Positions 8,642 through 16,915 of a DNA stretch of 38,662 nucleotides are shown here, piece after piece. How positions within the stretch are numbered: the stretch's first letter is position 1; each line of letters opens with the position of its first letter. The position numbers and the translations under genes are program-made. The notes beneath the pieces were generated by a model, which was given only the letters and a program-made list of their open reading frames with translations, ran no database searches and was not told where the DNA came from. Origin of the DNA: Anaerohalosphaeraceae bacterium (GTDB lineage Bacteria; Planctomycetota; Phycisphaerae; Sedimentisphaerales; UBA12454); assembly GCA_021108375.1 (NCBI GenBank), contig JAIORA010000055.1:1-38662 (forward strand), written 5' to 3'.

Positions 8642-9855
8642 ATTACAATTTCCAATATTTTTCTCACTTTTTCAGCAAGTGCTTTCCTGTCAAATTGAGT
8701 TTCGGCTATCTGGCGAGAATTATTCCCCATTATTTTACAAAGCTGACTATCTCTGGATAATTTGAGAACATTTGCCACAAACCCGTCCAAATCACACAAT
8801 TCGCATCCCAATCCAGCATTTGCTTTTTCAAGAATTTCTCTTTGCCAACCCGAATAATTTAAAAGCACAGGTATGCCCGCTGCCAAAAAATCAAAAAACT
8901 TATTTGCCGAATTATGTTGAATTATTGGGTAATTACCAATAACAACAAGCCCTACGTCGGTAGCAGCAAAAAACTTTGGCAATTTATATTTCGGGACAGA
9001 TGGCAAAATCTGAACATTATCAAGATTGAGTTCCACAACTCTTTTTTTAAGAGATACTTTCTCGTTTCCATCGCCAAGCAAAACAAAAAGGAGTTCCTTG
9101 TTGTGTCTAAGTTTTTCAGCAGCATCTATGACAAAACTCAAACTATTGACTTTTCCCATAGCACCTGCATGAAGAAAAACTACTTTTTCATTCCAGCCAT
9201 ATTGTTTGCGAACATGTTCGCCATCCATTTCAGGATTAAACACATCTGTATCAGAGCAGTTGGGAACAATAATTATTTTTTTATCCTTATTGGCTAAAAC
9301 TTCATCTATTCCTTCTGCCATACCTGGTGACAAAGCTATAATTGCAGAAGAGCTTAAATATATCCGCCGTTCAAGAAATAGAAGTGTTTTTTTTAGAAAA
9401 CCGTTCTTTATATAACCCAGTGCAATTGGAATCTCCGGCCATTGATCTCTTACTTCAAAAACAAAAGGGATTCTTTTAAACCATTTTCCGAACAAACACG
9501 GAACTCCAACAGTTAAAGGCGTACTTGTGGCATAAACGACATCAGGCCTTTTAGTAAATAGAAGAAAAAAAGTAGCCAGAACAAAGAACCCCATAAATGA
9601 AAGGCTTCTTTTAATTACGCTCATTCTTTGATTATATGGCAGATTGAAGGCGCAAACATTTATGCCGTCAATATTAAATCTTTTTATCACCCTACCTGTG
9701 GAATGGCTGATTTCTTCATCGGTTAACTGGGCAGTAGTTGTTAGCATTGTTATATTATGGCCGACTTTTACCCATCTTTTAGCGAACTCATAAGAACGGG
9801 TACCGGTTTTACCATTTGGCGTAGCAAAATACTGATGAATGTAGAGGATTTTCAT
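8638..9855 (-). CDS. Family 4 glycosyltransferase (WbuB/WcaI-like)
   Basis: The 405-residue GT-B enzyme has an N-terminal acceptor domain beginning 'MKILYIHQYFATPNGKTGTRSYEFAKRW', as in WbuB-type transferases. The C-terminal sugar-nucleotide domain includes 'VVFLHAGAMGKVNSL', 'LLGDGNEK' and 'HNSANKFFDFLAAGIPVLLN', which is the family's E-x7-E-type region with a Lys-Phe-Phe-Asp variant. Length matches the family. It is a retaining transferase expected to add one sugar to the lipid-linked repeat unit in the cytoplasm. It overlaps both neighbours by four bases, so three glycosyltransferase genes (11042 to 7607) form a translationally coupled run. Donor and acceptor are not deducible. Confidence 0.9.
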   Translation of the reverse strand: MKILYIHQYFATPNGKTGTRSYEFAKRWVKVGHNITMLTTTAQLTDEEISHSTGRVIKRFNIDGINVCAFNLPYNQRMSVIKRSLSFMGFFVLATFFLLFTKRPDVVYATSTPLTVGVPCLFGKWFKRIPFVFEVRDQWPEIPIALGYIKNGFLKKTLLFLERRIYLSSSAIIALSPGMAEGIDEVLANKDKKIIIVPNCSDTDVFNPEMDGEHVRKQYGWNEKVVFLHAGAMGKVNSLSFVIDAAEKLRHNKELLFVLLGDGNEKVSLKKRVVELNLDNVQILPSVPKYKLPKFFAATDVGLVVIGNYPIIQHNSANKFFDFLAAGIPVLLNYSGWQREILEKANAGLGCELCDLDGFVANVLKLSRDSQLCKIMGNNSRQIAETQFDRKALAEKVRKILEIVI

Positions 9856-11042
9856 GATGAAAGATTTTCCATAAAATTCAAAATTCGTTTTGCTCTATCG
9901 TTCACGTCAAACTGCTTTGCTCTTTTAATTGCTGCCTCTGCCATCTGCTTTCTTCGCACAGGGTTATCACGAAGGGTAATAATTGCATTACGGATTTCCT
10001 CAACACTTCTCGGATTAATCCGAATAGACATATCGTTAGTCAGCAAATCATCGTTAAACGCTCCATCTGAGCTTATAACCGGCAGCCCGCAGGCCATAGC
10101 CTCAACAATCGCATTGCACGAGCCTTCCCTAAGTGTTGGAAGTACGAAAAGGTCGCATGCGGAAAGTAAACCTGGAATCTTTTCCTGAGACACAGTCGTG
10201 TTCCAGAGAACTTTATTGTCTTTCTGAAAAGGCATACCCTTGCCGGCAAAAACAACTTTGACACCATCAAGGGGTCCAATCGCATCCATAACTCGCTGGT
10301 GGCCTTTACGGTTACTATAATGCCCAATACAGGCGACAATCATATCTTCTTCGGGAAAACTAAGCTCTTTTCGCGATGCGATTTTATCAGAAGGACAGAA
10401 AAGCTTTAAGTTTGTCCCATTTGGAAAAACTCCAATTTTTTCGGAAGGATAATCAAGAATTCTGCGAATCATATCGGCCAAAAGAGATGAATTTGTAATG
10501 ATACCTTTTGCATATTCAGCTTCACGCTTTGCATAAACAGTGCCGTAAGGTTCAATTGACCAGATTTTATCTCCCCCACTGGTACTCTCCCCCATACCGG
10601 GAAATGCAGAAATCCCAAACTTGCGACCAACCCTAATAGCGGCAACGCCACCCGAATAAAAAAAGTGTCCATAGACAGCATCAAGCTCCAATTTTTCACG
10701 TCTGATGGTTCTTATCACTGACTTTGTAAAGCTATGCAACATCGCACGTTGAGGATTCAAAACACCCAGTTTCGCCATTCCACCTCGCCCCCAGTACTGA
10801 ATAAATCGAGGCCGAAAAACGTGTACATCCTTGCCCTCCCCCGCTGGTTCTACCGAGTGGTAAGCGTAACCTTTACGATTCAATGAATGGCGGAAGTTCA
10901 CTGGTGAAAAAACCGTGCAACTAACCCCCGCCCGTGCAACCGCATACGCCAACTGCCTCACAAAAGTATAGTTTGCCGGATTCGCAACTGACGGATAACC
11001 ACTTGTAATAATTCCCAATCGCTTTATTGTCGTAGTTGTCAT
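9852..11042 (-). CDS. Family 4 glycosyltransferase
   Basis: The 396-residue GT-B protein has an N-terminal domain 'RLGIITSGYPSVANPANYTFVRQLAYAVARAG' and a C-terminal nucleotide-sugar domain with 'IVACIGHYSNRKGHQRVMDAI', 'VVFAGKGMPF' and the E-x7-E motif in 'EGSCNAIVEAMACGLPVISSD'. All regular GT4 parts are present, so it should be an active retaining transferase of the repeat-unit assembly line. The start at 11042 overlaps the wecB stop by four bases, and its own end overlaps the next GT4 by four bases. The transferred sugar might be ManNAc or ManNAcA, given the adjacent epimerase gene; this is suggestion only. Confidence 0.9.
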   Translation of the reverse strand: MTTTTIKRLGIITSGYPSVANPANYTFVRQLAYAVARAGVSCTVFSPVNFRHSLNRKGYAYHSVEPAGEGKDVHVFRPRFIQYWGRGGMAKLGVLNPQRAMLHSFTKSVIRTIRREKLELDAVYGHFFYSGGVAAIRVGRKFGISAFPGMGESTSGGDKIWSIEPYGTVYAKREAEYAKGIITNSSLLADMIRRILDYPSEKIGVFPNGTNLKLFCPSDKIASRKELSFPEEDMIVACIGHYSNRKGHQRVMDAIGPLDGVKVVFAGKGMPFQKDNKVLWNTTVSQEKIPGLLSACDLFVLPTLREGSCNAIVEAMACGLPVISSDGAFNDDLLTNDMSIRINPRSVEEIRNAIITLRDNPVRRKQMAEAAIKRAKQFDVNDRAKRILNFMENLSS

Positions 11043-12235
11043 AACGCGTCGCCAATACTACTTGCTTCAATAATTGCCTTGACTATTCTTTGCGCTGTCT
11101 TGCCATCCCAAAGTGGTGGCGAATTAGGCCGTTGAGTTTCTGTGAGTATGAACTTGTAGCTTTTCTTAATTATTTCAACGTTATTACCCACAAGTAGTGA
11201 TGCACCTCCGTGTTCCTGCAAAGTTACCGGGCGTTCAGTATTTTGACGCAATGTAAGGCAAGGCGTCCCTAAAACACACGATTCTTCCTGTAATCCACCA
11301 GAGTCAGTCATTAAAACCCTGGCTCCCATCGTCAGGCGTATCATCTCATGGTAACCAACGGGAGAGAGGATTATGAAATTTGCGTGCCGGGAAACTCTAT
11401 CCCATAAATGTAATTCTTTAAGTCTTGCCTCTGTTCGAGGATGAACCGGCCAAACAACCGGACGCTCTGTTGCGACATCGTATTCCAGAAAATCAATAAT
11501 CGGCCTCAGAGTTTTCTCCATATCAACATTTGATGGTCGATGCATCGTCAAAAGAACATAATCTTTTTCTGTTATCTCAGCAAAGTTACGTTCAATACAC
11601 GGATGACGGTTCTGGGACAGTACCTCGTTAAGAATAAGTTTTTCAGCAACCTCGCGATGCGTCAAAAGAGTATCTATCATTATATTGCCAACAAAAGCAA
11701 TATGTTCTTCCGCAACCCCTTCATTTCGCAAATTTTGATTCGATATTTCATCGGGAGTCAACAACAAATCGGCAAGACGATCCGTAACAAGACGGTTTAT
11801 CTCCTCAGGCATCAGCATATCAAACGACCGCAAACCTGCTTCAATATGTGCTAATTTAATGTGTTCTTTCTTGGCAGTTATTGAGCAGGCACATGTTGCA
11901 TTGACATCGCCAACAACCACGACCCAATCAGGTTTTTTTTCTCGAAGTACCTTTTCAAAAGCAATCATAGTGCGACCTACTTGTTCGGAATGAGAGCCAG
12001 AGCCAATTTCAAGGTCGATGTCAGGAGAAGGAATATCGAGCGATTGAAAAAAATTTGCCGACATCTTCGCATCGTAGTGTTGGCCGGTATGAACTAAATA
12101 GTGTTTGATTTTTGGCAATTCGCCTGAGTTTGAAATAGAAAAATTATGCGCTTCAATCGCATGCATAAAAGGCGCTATCTTCATAAAATTTGGCCGAGCA
12201 CCCACAACAGAAACAATTTTAATGATATTAGACAT
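11039..12235 (-). CDS. wecB: UDP-N-acetylglucosamine 2-epimerase (non-hydrolysing)
   Basis: The 398-residue enzyme interconverts UDP-GlcNAc and UDP-ManNAc, giving the precursor for ManNAc or ManNAcA units. Family landmarks are 'VVGARPNFMKIAPFMHAI' near the N-terminus, 'LVHTGQHYD' (about 48-56), 'VVGDVNATCACS', 'AHIEAGLRSFDMLMPEEINR', 'HRPSNVD' and the UDP-binding 'MTDSGGLQEESCVLGTPCLTLR'. Length is normal and the expected conserved residues are visible. The ATG at 12235 follows a GAGGG site closely. No UDP-ManNAc dehydrogenase is next to it; the UDP-glucose dehydrogenase at 28095 is a different member of that family. WecB and MnaA are names for the same activity. Confidence 0.95.
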   Translation of the reverse strand: MSNIIKIVSVVGARPNFMKIAPFMHAIEAHNFSISNSGELPKIKHYLVHTGQHYDAKMSANFFQSLDIPSPDIDLEIGSGSHSEQVGRTMIAFEKVLREKKPDWVVVVGDVNATCACSITAKKEHIKLAHIEAGLRSFDMLMPEEINRLVTDRLADLLLTPDEISNQNLRNEGVAEEHIAFVGNIMIDTLLTHREVAEKLILNEVLSQNRHPCIERNFAEITEKDYVLLTMHRPSNVDMEKTLRPIIDFLEYDVATERPVVWPVHPRTEARLKELHLWDRVSRHANFIILSPVGYHEMIRLTMGARVLMTDSGGLQEESCVLGTPCLTLRQNTERPVTLQEHGGASLLVGNNVEIIKKSYKFILTETQRPNSPPLWDGKTAQRIVKAIIEASSIGDAL

Positions 12236-12264
12236 TATCCCTCTTTTATTTTTTTTAAATTACA

Positions 12265-13446
12265 TTACTTAAGATTTTCTTCTACTTTTGAATACAGCTC
12301 TTTCATAACCTCTTCCATACAATGCCAGCCGAGCTCCTCATCAATTGCTTTTCTTCCATTTCGAATCATTTCGAGTCGTTCTTCGGGATGCTCAATCAAA
12401 TAGTTAATTCCCTCAGCAATTGATTTCGTATCCGTGGGATCCACCGTTACTCCGCACTGATACTTCTCTATCATCATTCCCGTTTGTGAACTTTTCATAC
12501 CAACAACAGCAAGCCCACAAGCCATGTACGAATAGAGTTTATTACTGAGACTTCCATAGTTATTCGGAAGCGGCTGCATACAAATCAGGCCTATCTGTCC
12601 TGTTGCCTCGACCTTACCAAATTCTGTCCATGGCAAACGTCCCGGCATTTCTGTTCGCTCTTCTAAGCCAGCATCTTTCATAATCGCCATAAAAGGTTCC
12701 TTAATGGAATCCTCAACGGAACCAAGAGCCAGGAAGCAAAAATCGACATCCCTTTTTTTGAGCAATGCCAGTGCCTCGGCAATTTGAATCGCCCCTCGAT
12801 TTGCCGAGAAAGTACCCTCGTGAACAATCTTTACTGGGCCATTTTCTTCTTCAGAGAACGGAAAATACTCCAGCGGACTGGAATTATGCAAAATTGCCGT
12901 CGGAGTTTTCGGCGAAAGTTTGTTGAAGAATTCCTCGTTGCCTGGCGAAACAACCGTTACAGCCACGGCATTTTTCGCGATTGATTTCAGCATACACGTT
13001 ACAAGCCAATGGACAAGTGGTTGGGAAAATTTCGGAAACCTCATCGGTGCCGACAACTGAAAGCACTCGTGAGAGTCGAACACATAAGAAAAGCCGAACC
13101 GTTTCTTCATATACCATGCCAAAACAGCCGATTCAAACTCGTGGCAAACAACCAAGTCCGGCTTGAATTGCTTGGTATGCTTTAGCAAACGCCAAACTTT
13201 CCAAGCACGATGTTTCCAACGCCCACTTCGCGGCGGCATAGTATCCGACGTTTTGGGAGTATGGCAACCTGATGACCCGACAGCTTCAGTAACATCCAGA
13301 AAGTTCATTACTGGATGTGAGATTGGTAAACGTGGTTCCGCACAATAGGTAACATCGTGCCCCATATCGGACAAAGTAAACGCTTGTTTGTTAACAATGC
13401 GATCATCGTGCAAAAAATGCCCCGATGATATAATTAATATCTTCAT
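12265..13446 (-). CDS. Family 4 glycosyltransferase
   Basis: The 393-residue GT-B protein starts 'MKILIISSGHFLHDDRIVNKQAFTLSDMGHDV', typical of polysaccharide GT4 enzymes. Other parts are 'DSHECFQLSAP' in the acceptor domain, 'IVHEGTFSANRGAIQIAEAL' at the domain junction, and 'NKLYSYMACGLAVVGMKSSQTGMMI' as the donor-binding region. Compared with the two GT4 neighbours the first Glu of the E-x7-E motif is replaced (Asn-Lys-Leu-Tyr-Ser-Tyr), as in many family members. The ATG at 13446 has GAGGT about 8 bases upstream. It is one of three GT4 genes in the operon and likely adds one residue to the repeat unit. Confidence 0.88.
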   Translation of the reverse strand: MKILIISSGHFLHDDRIVNKQAFTLSDMGHDVTYCAEPRLPISHPVMNFLDVTEAVGSSGCHTPKTSDTMPPRSGRWKHRAWKVWRLLKHTKQFKPDLVVCHEFESAVLAWYMKKRFGFSYVFDSHECFQLSAPMRFPKFSQPLVHWLVTCMLKSIAKNAVAVTVVSPGNEEFFNKLSPKTPTAILHNSSPLEYFPFSEEENGPVKIVHEGTFSANRGAIQIAEALALLKKRDVDFCFLALGSVEDSIKEPFMAIMKDAGLEERTEMPGRLPWTEFGKVEATGQIGLICMQPLPNNYGSLSNKLYSYMACGLAVVGMKSSQTGMMIEKYQCGVTVDPTDTKSIAEGINYLIEHPEERLEMIRNGRKAIDEELGWHCMEEVMKELYSKVEENLK

Positions 13447-13460
13447 TCTTGCTTACCTCT

Positions 13461-14606
13461 TTATAATAAGTGATACGTAACATAGGGGATATTGACTTTG
13501 ATAGAATAAAGTTTTCTATTGCATGTTTTTGGGTCCTTGTGTTTTGCATAAGGTGCCTTGACTGGCGATGGATACACACTATGGACATCCATTTCTTGCG
13601 GTAAAGGCATAAAAGCAGGTGCTGTCAGAGATGAAAAACCATCTTGCATGATTGCAACATCACATCCTGTTGCCAAAGCAAGAACCCGGCAATTTTCTTC
13701 GCGAACTTTTGCATACTGCTTAAGAGCAGCTAAATTTAATAATGCATACACAGCAGAGATTCGATGAATCGGTTCTGACCGTGTATCATAATGGGCCTTT
13801 TGGAATATCGAATATTCATAATTTGAGGGTATTCTATAATATACCGAACATCTAAGGGCTAATTTCAATATGTGGCGGGCTTCCCGAGTAATTCTTTTCA
13901 GTAATGAGCCTGCAAAAAAGATAGAACATTTCATTTCTCTTTTAAACGATGATTGCTGATATTCAGGTGACAGCGATGATTCTGGTGAACAAACGATACC
14001 ACCTCCCATTAAACCCGGACAGGTTTTGTCATTAAAACTAAAAACAATTGCCCGATTACGTTTCAAAGTAACGGGGGAATTCTCGACAAGATTTTGGCAT
14101 TCATCGGCAACAATAAAAAGTTTCGGGTGTGATTGTTCAAACATCTTCATTTCAGGAGCTAAAACAGGCGATGAACCCATAAGAGAACAGATTAAAAGAA
14201 CCGAACTCTCATCTTCGCAAAGCCGCTGTTCCAATTGATCCCAAATCGGAACAAAGTACTCATCTGTTGGATACTCCTTTAGGACGAATCCGGCATCTTC
14301 ACAGGCTTTTGGAACTACATTGCAAATATAATCTGGAATAAAGGCTATCTGTCGGCCTTGCTTTTCTTTTAACTCTGTCATCAACGCACAAATAGCAGCA
14401 CGACCACTCTTGTAGAGTATTATGCAACTTGTTTCAGCGGAAAATATGCCATTTGAAATCAAACGCTGCACCCATGTGACAATCCACGATTTCGGTAAGA
14501 TTATCAAAAATGGGATTGCGCAATAACGAAGAATATGAAAAAAAGCCCGCCCCCATCGGATTCGCTCCTTAACATTGAATTTTACCTTTCGGCTAATTTC
14601 GCCCAT
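13461..14606 (-). CDS. Divergent DegT-like PLP-fold protein
   Basis: The 381-residue protein shows the layout of the DegT aminotransferase family but with altered motifs. 'ILYKSGRAAICALMTEL' (63-79) matches the N-terminal cofactor site; 'IAFIPDYICNVVPKACEDAGF' and 'EYPTDEYFVP' follow. Asp168 in 'FIVADECQN' stands at the PLP nitrogen, and Lys194 in 'VFSFNDKTCPGLMGGGIVC' stands at the Schiff-base position. So cofactor binding looks possible, yet the surrounding residues differ strongly from the classical paralogue at 5753-6910. The N-terminus has an amphipathic or hydrophobic stretch (about 20-50). The ATG at 14606 overlaps the upstream ATP-grasp gene by 25 bases. It may use an unusual substrate, such as an amino acid or acyl carrier, for the neighbouring ligases. 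Activity is not certain. Confidence 0.7.
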   Translation of the reverse strand: MGEISRKVKFNVKERIRWGRAFFHILRYCAIPFLIILPKSWIVTWVQRLISNGIFSAETSCIILYKSGRAAICALMTELKEKQGRQIAFIPDYICNVVPKACEDAGFVLKEYPTDEYFVPIWDQLEQRLCEDESSVLLICSLMGSSPVLAPEMKMFEQSHPKLFIVADECQNLVENSPVTLKRNRAIVFSFNDKTCPGLMGGGIVCSPESSLSPEYQQSSFKREMKCSIFFAGSLLKRITREARHILKLALRCSVYYRIPSNYEYSIFQKAHYDTRSEPIHRISAVYALLNLAALKQYAKVREENCRVLALATGCDVAIMQDGFSSLTAPAFMPLPQEMDVHSVYPSPVKAPYAKHKDPKTCNRKLYSIKVNIPYVTYHLL

Positions 14607-15751
14607 TTTCTCGTCCTAATTTTACTGAATACGTGCAATGGCGCATACCACATTGCCTGAAACATAGAATATGGTGCCCATGAATCTTTTCGATAATAGT
14701 AGCCCAAAGGTTTGAAGCTGAGTTTCAATGCGCGGTACAGACACTGAACGGTATTAACCCAATATTTCGTCTTGGCCTGTTTCTGGCTCACGGCGAGGGG
14801 CTCTTTCCCAATGTATCTACTTAAAAGAGCGCGTCCACTGATAACTTCCAATAAGCCATGCTGCATCCAAAAACGGGGGTTCATTTCAATTACTTTATAC
14901 TCATTACTGTTAATGTCGAAAACAAATTCCAACTCCAAGGGACCACCGTACCTGAGTTCGGTAAGTATTGCAACAGCCGACTCCATAATACCTTCCGGCG
15001 GGTTGATACGCTCACAAACATCGCCGGAACCTACTCCGAGCGGATGCTGAAATCGCTTTCGCAAACAATATAAATGCCTGTTCTCCAAATCAAACCAGCC
15101 GCCAATGGCAATGCACGATTCATTTTTAATACACAACAATTCCTGGAAACATAACTTCTCTGCTTCCACGCCACGACAAGCAAAGTCGCCCATGGTTCTA
15201 TCATATTCTTCTTTGCTATGAACAATTCTCACATATTCACGGTGCATCGGGCTTTGCCATGATTCCTTGGGGCGAATGACAAACTCATCTCCAAAAACTT
15301 CAAAAGGATCCTCCGTTCCAGCAATGGTTTTAGGGACTGCTGCAAAATTTCTTTCTTCAATAAAACGATATAACTTATAACGGTCAAGAATCGTAGAAAT
15401 GTAATCTAAATCACCAAAGTGAACCACTATATTATCGTCAGGATGTTTAAGTTTCCATTCAATAAAACTGTGATAATAGCATTCATTAGTAAAACAAACA
15501 TAAATCTTACGCTCTTGCTTTCCCCAGCGTTTTGCAATAACTTCAGGAAACCTCTTGGCTTCACAATCAGAGAGTACCCACTCTTTCGCCTCAGGATTGA
15601 ATCTTTCAGCATTAAGAACCGGGGCACCGTCATTACGCACAATAAATATGTCTCCATCAAATCCAATTACCTGCAAGTTCCGAACAATCGTATGAGCATT
15701 AGTGTGGTTACCACAAACTAAAGCGATGTCTTGTGTTTTTTTTGTTTCCAT
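14582..15751 (-). CDS. ATP-grasp carboxylate-amine ligase (COG3919-like)
   Basis: The 389-residue protein has an N-terminal pre-ATP-grasp domain ('DIALVCGNHTNAHTIVRNLQVIGFDG'), then an ATP-grasp domain: 'EFVIRPKESWQSPMHREYVRIV' (nucleotide-binding lysine region), 'YGGPLELEFVFD' and 'YKVIEMNPRFWMQHGLLEVISG', where Glu and Asn are the metal ligands. This pattern matches the ATP-grasp ligases that activate a carboxylate as acyl phosphate and join it to an amine, as D-aspartate ligases and PylC relatives do. It lies 30 bases downstream of a second ATP-grasp gene of a different subtype. In this context a role in attaching an amino acid or amine to a uronic acid or to a peptide on the glycan is plausible but unproven. 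Confidence 0.82.
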   Translation of the reverse strand: METKKTQDIALVCGNHTNAHTIVRNLQVIGFDGDIFIVRNDGAPVLNAERFNPEAKEWVLSDCEAKRFPEVIAKRWGKQERKIYVCFTNECYYHSFIEWKLKHPDDNIVVHFGDLDYISTILDRYKLYRFIEERNFAAVPKTIAGTEDPFEVFGDEFVIRPKESWQSPMHREYVRIVHSKEEYDRTMGDFACRGVEAEKLCFQELLCIKNESCIAIGGWFDLENRHLYCLRKRFQHPLGVGSGDVCERINPPEGIMESAVAILTELRYGGPLELEFVFDINSNEYKVIEMNPRFWMQHGLLEVISGRALLSRYIGKEPLAVSQKQAKTKYWVNTVQCLYRALKLSFKPLGYYYRKDSWAPYSMFQAMWYAPLHVFSKIRTRKWAKLAER

Positions 15752-15781
15752 AAATGATTTCCTGAATTAATAAATCCGTGC

Positions 15782-16903
15782 CTATTTCCCGCCAACATGT
15801 AACTTCGAAAGCAAATATCCAATTCGCAAATTACACATATGATTTTGGCAGAAGTCTCCTTTCTCGAATTTCCATTGACCATTTTCGTAAAGGTACCGAC
15901 CGGCAACATCATTGACTTTCATCTGGATCGCCGGAGTAGTACAACCAAAAACCGTTTGGCACTCATTAACCAGAAACTGACTGTCCTGTGTGAGAAATAT
16001 ATCAACATCCATACTTGTGAAATTGCCTTTCTCCGTTACTTTTTTTGTCAGTTCAAGCAATTCTTTATCAGGGTTGAGCCAACTCCAGTTTTTTGATGCA
16101 CTATGAAGGCCCGTACTGTCTGGCTCTTTTCGATAACCAAAGTAGGAATCACCAATTCGAACCATCCGCCATTCTTTCACATTTGGATAATACCGCTGAA
16201 TGTAAACATAGCCCCATTGCCTGTCATTCGGCGCAAAAGATATTGGCCTCAAACCTCGCCCAAAAGCAAGCTTAATTGCTTTATTCAATTGGGATTTATC
16301 CCGCACAATTGAAATACCGCTTGCCGATGCACCGGTAGCCGTCTTAACAACAACAGGAAAGGATGTATTCTTTGAAAATTGCAACGCCTGCTGTTTATCA
16401 TAAAAGACCCATGTTTCCGGACGGGGAATATCATTCGCTTCAAGCCAGTCTCTCAATCTTGGTTTATGTTCAGTCAACCATGACTCTTTCCATCCTGGAT
16501 AAATAATCGCCCCCATTTCCTTTTCCAGAATATTCAGTCGATAGTCAAATGCCTCTTTCGCACTGGTTGGCATAATACTTGGCCAGGCAAGATATGCATT
16601 GCAGTTACTCTTGCGAAATATCTCAACCCAGTTATTCTGTAGAATATCCAATACTCTGTATGATATCTTCATATCTCTGCAAGCTGCGATATAGTATTTG
16701 TGGTATTGTGTTACATCTTCGATGATACCAAGGCAAAACTCACTGTCGGGATAGTCCTCTTTGAGCATATCACGAAATGGATTAGCTTCAATACATCTGG
16801 CGAGATCAAATTCTTTAAGCGAAACTTTTGAACGAATAAACGCACGAAGGGCTGGCGGAATAAATCGTGAAAAGCGTTCTATATTTTTATAAACTGACTT
16901 CAT
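15782..16903 (-). CDS. Second ATP-grasp ligase, RimK/YheC-like subtype
   Basis: The 373-residue protein has an N-terminal region of about 150 residues without a clear family, then ATP-grasp features: 'FPVVVKTATGASASGISIVRD' (phosphate-binding loop and Lys), 'YVYIQRYYPNVKEWRMVRIGD', and 'FTSMDVDIFLTQDSQFLVNECQTVFG' (metal-binding Asp/Glu/Asn). The order and spacing resemble RimK-type ligases more than the COG3919 type encoded next to it. ATP-grasp ligases make amide bonds from carboxylate and amine with ATP. The ATG at 16903 has a clean AAGGA ribosome site. It starts 12 bases after the asparagine-synthetase-like gene ends. The pairing of two ATP-grasp types within a polysaccharide operon is unusual. 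Confidence 0.8.
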   Translation of the reverse strand: MKSVYKNIERFSRFIPPALRAFIRSKVSLKEFDLARCIEANPFRDMLKEDYPDSEFCLGIIEDVTQYHKYYIAACRDMKISYRVLDILQNNWVEIFRKSNCNAYLAWPSIMPTSAKEAFDYRLNILEKEMGAIIYPGWKESWLTEHKPRLRDWLEANDIPRPETWVFYDKQQALQFSKNTSFPVVVKTATGASASGISIVRDKSQLNKAIKLAFGRGLRPISFAPNDRQWGYVYIQRYYPNVKEWRMVRIGDSYFGYRKEPDSTGLHSASKNWSWLNPDKELLELTKKVTEKGNFTSMDVDIFLTQDSQFLVNECQTVFGCTTPAIQMKVNDVAGRYLYENGQWKFEKGDFCQNHMCNLRIGYLLSKLHVGGK

Positions 16904-16915
16904 TTGTGTCTTCCT

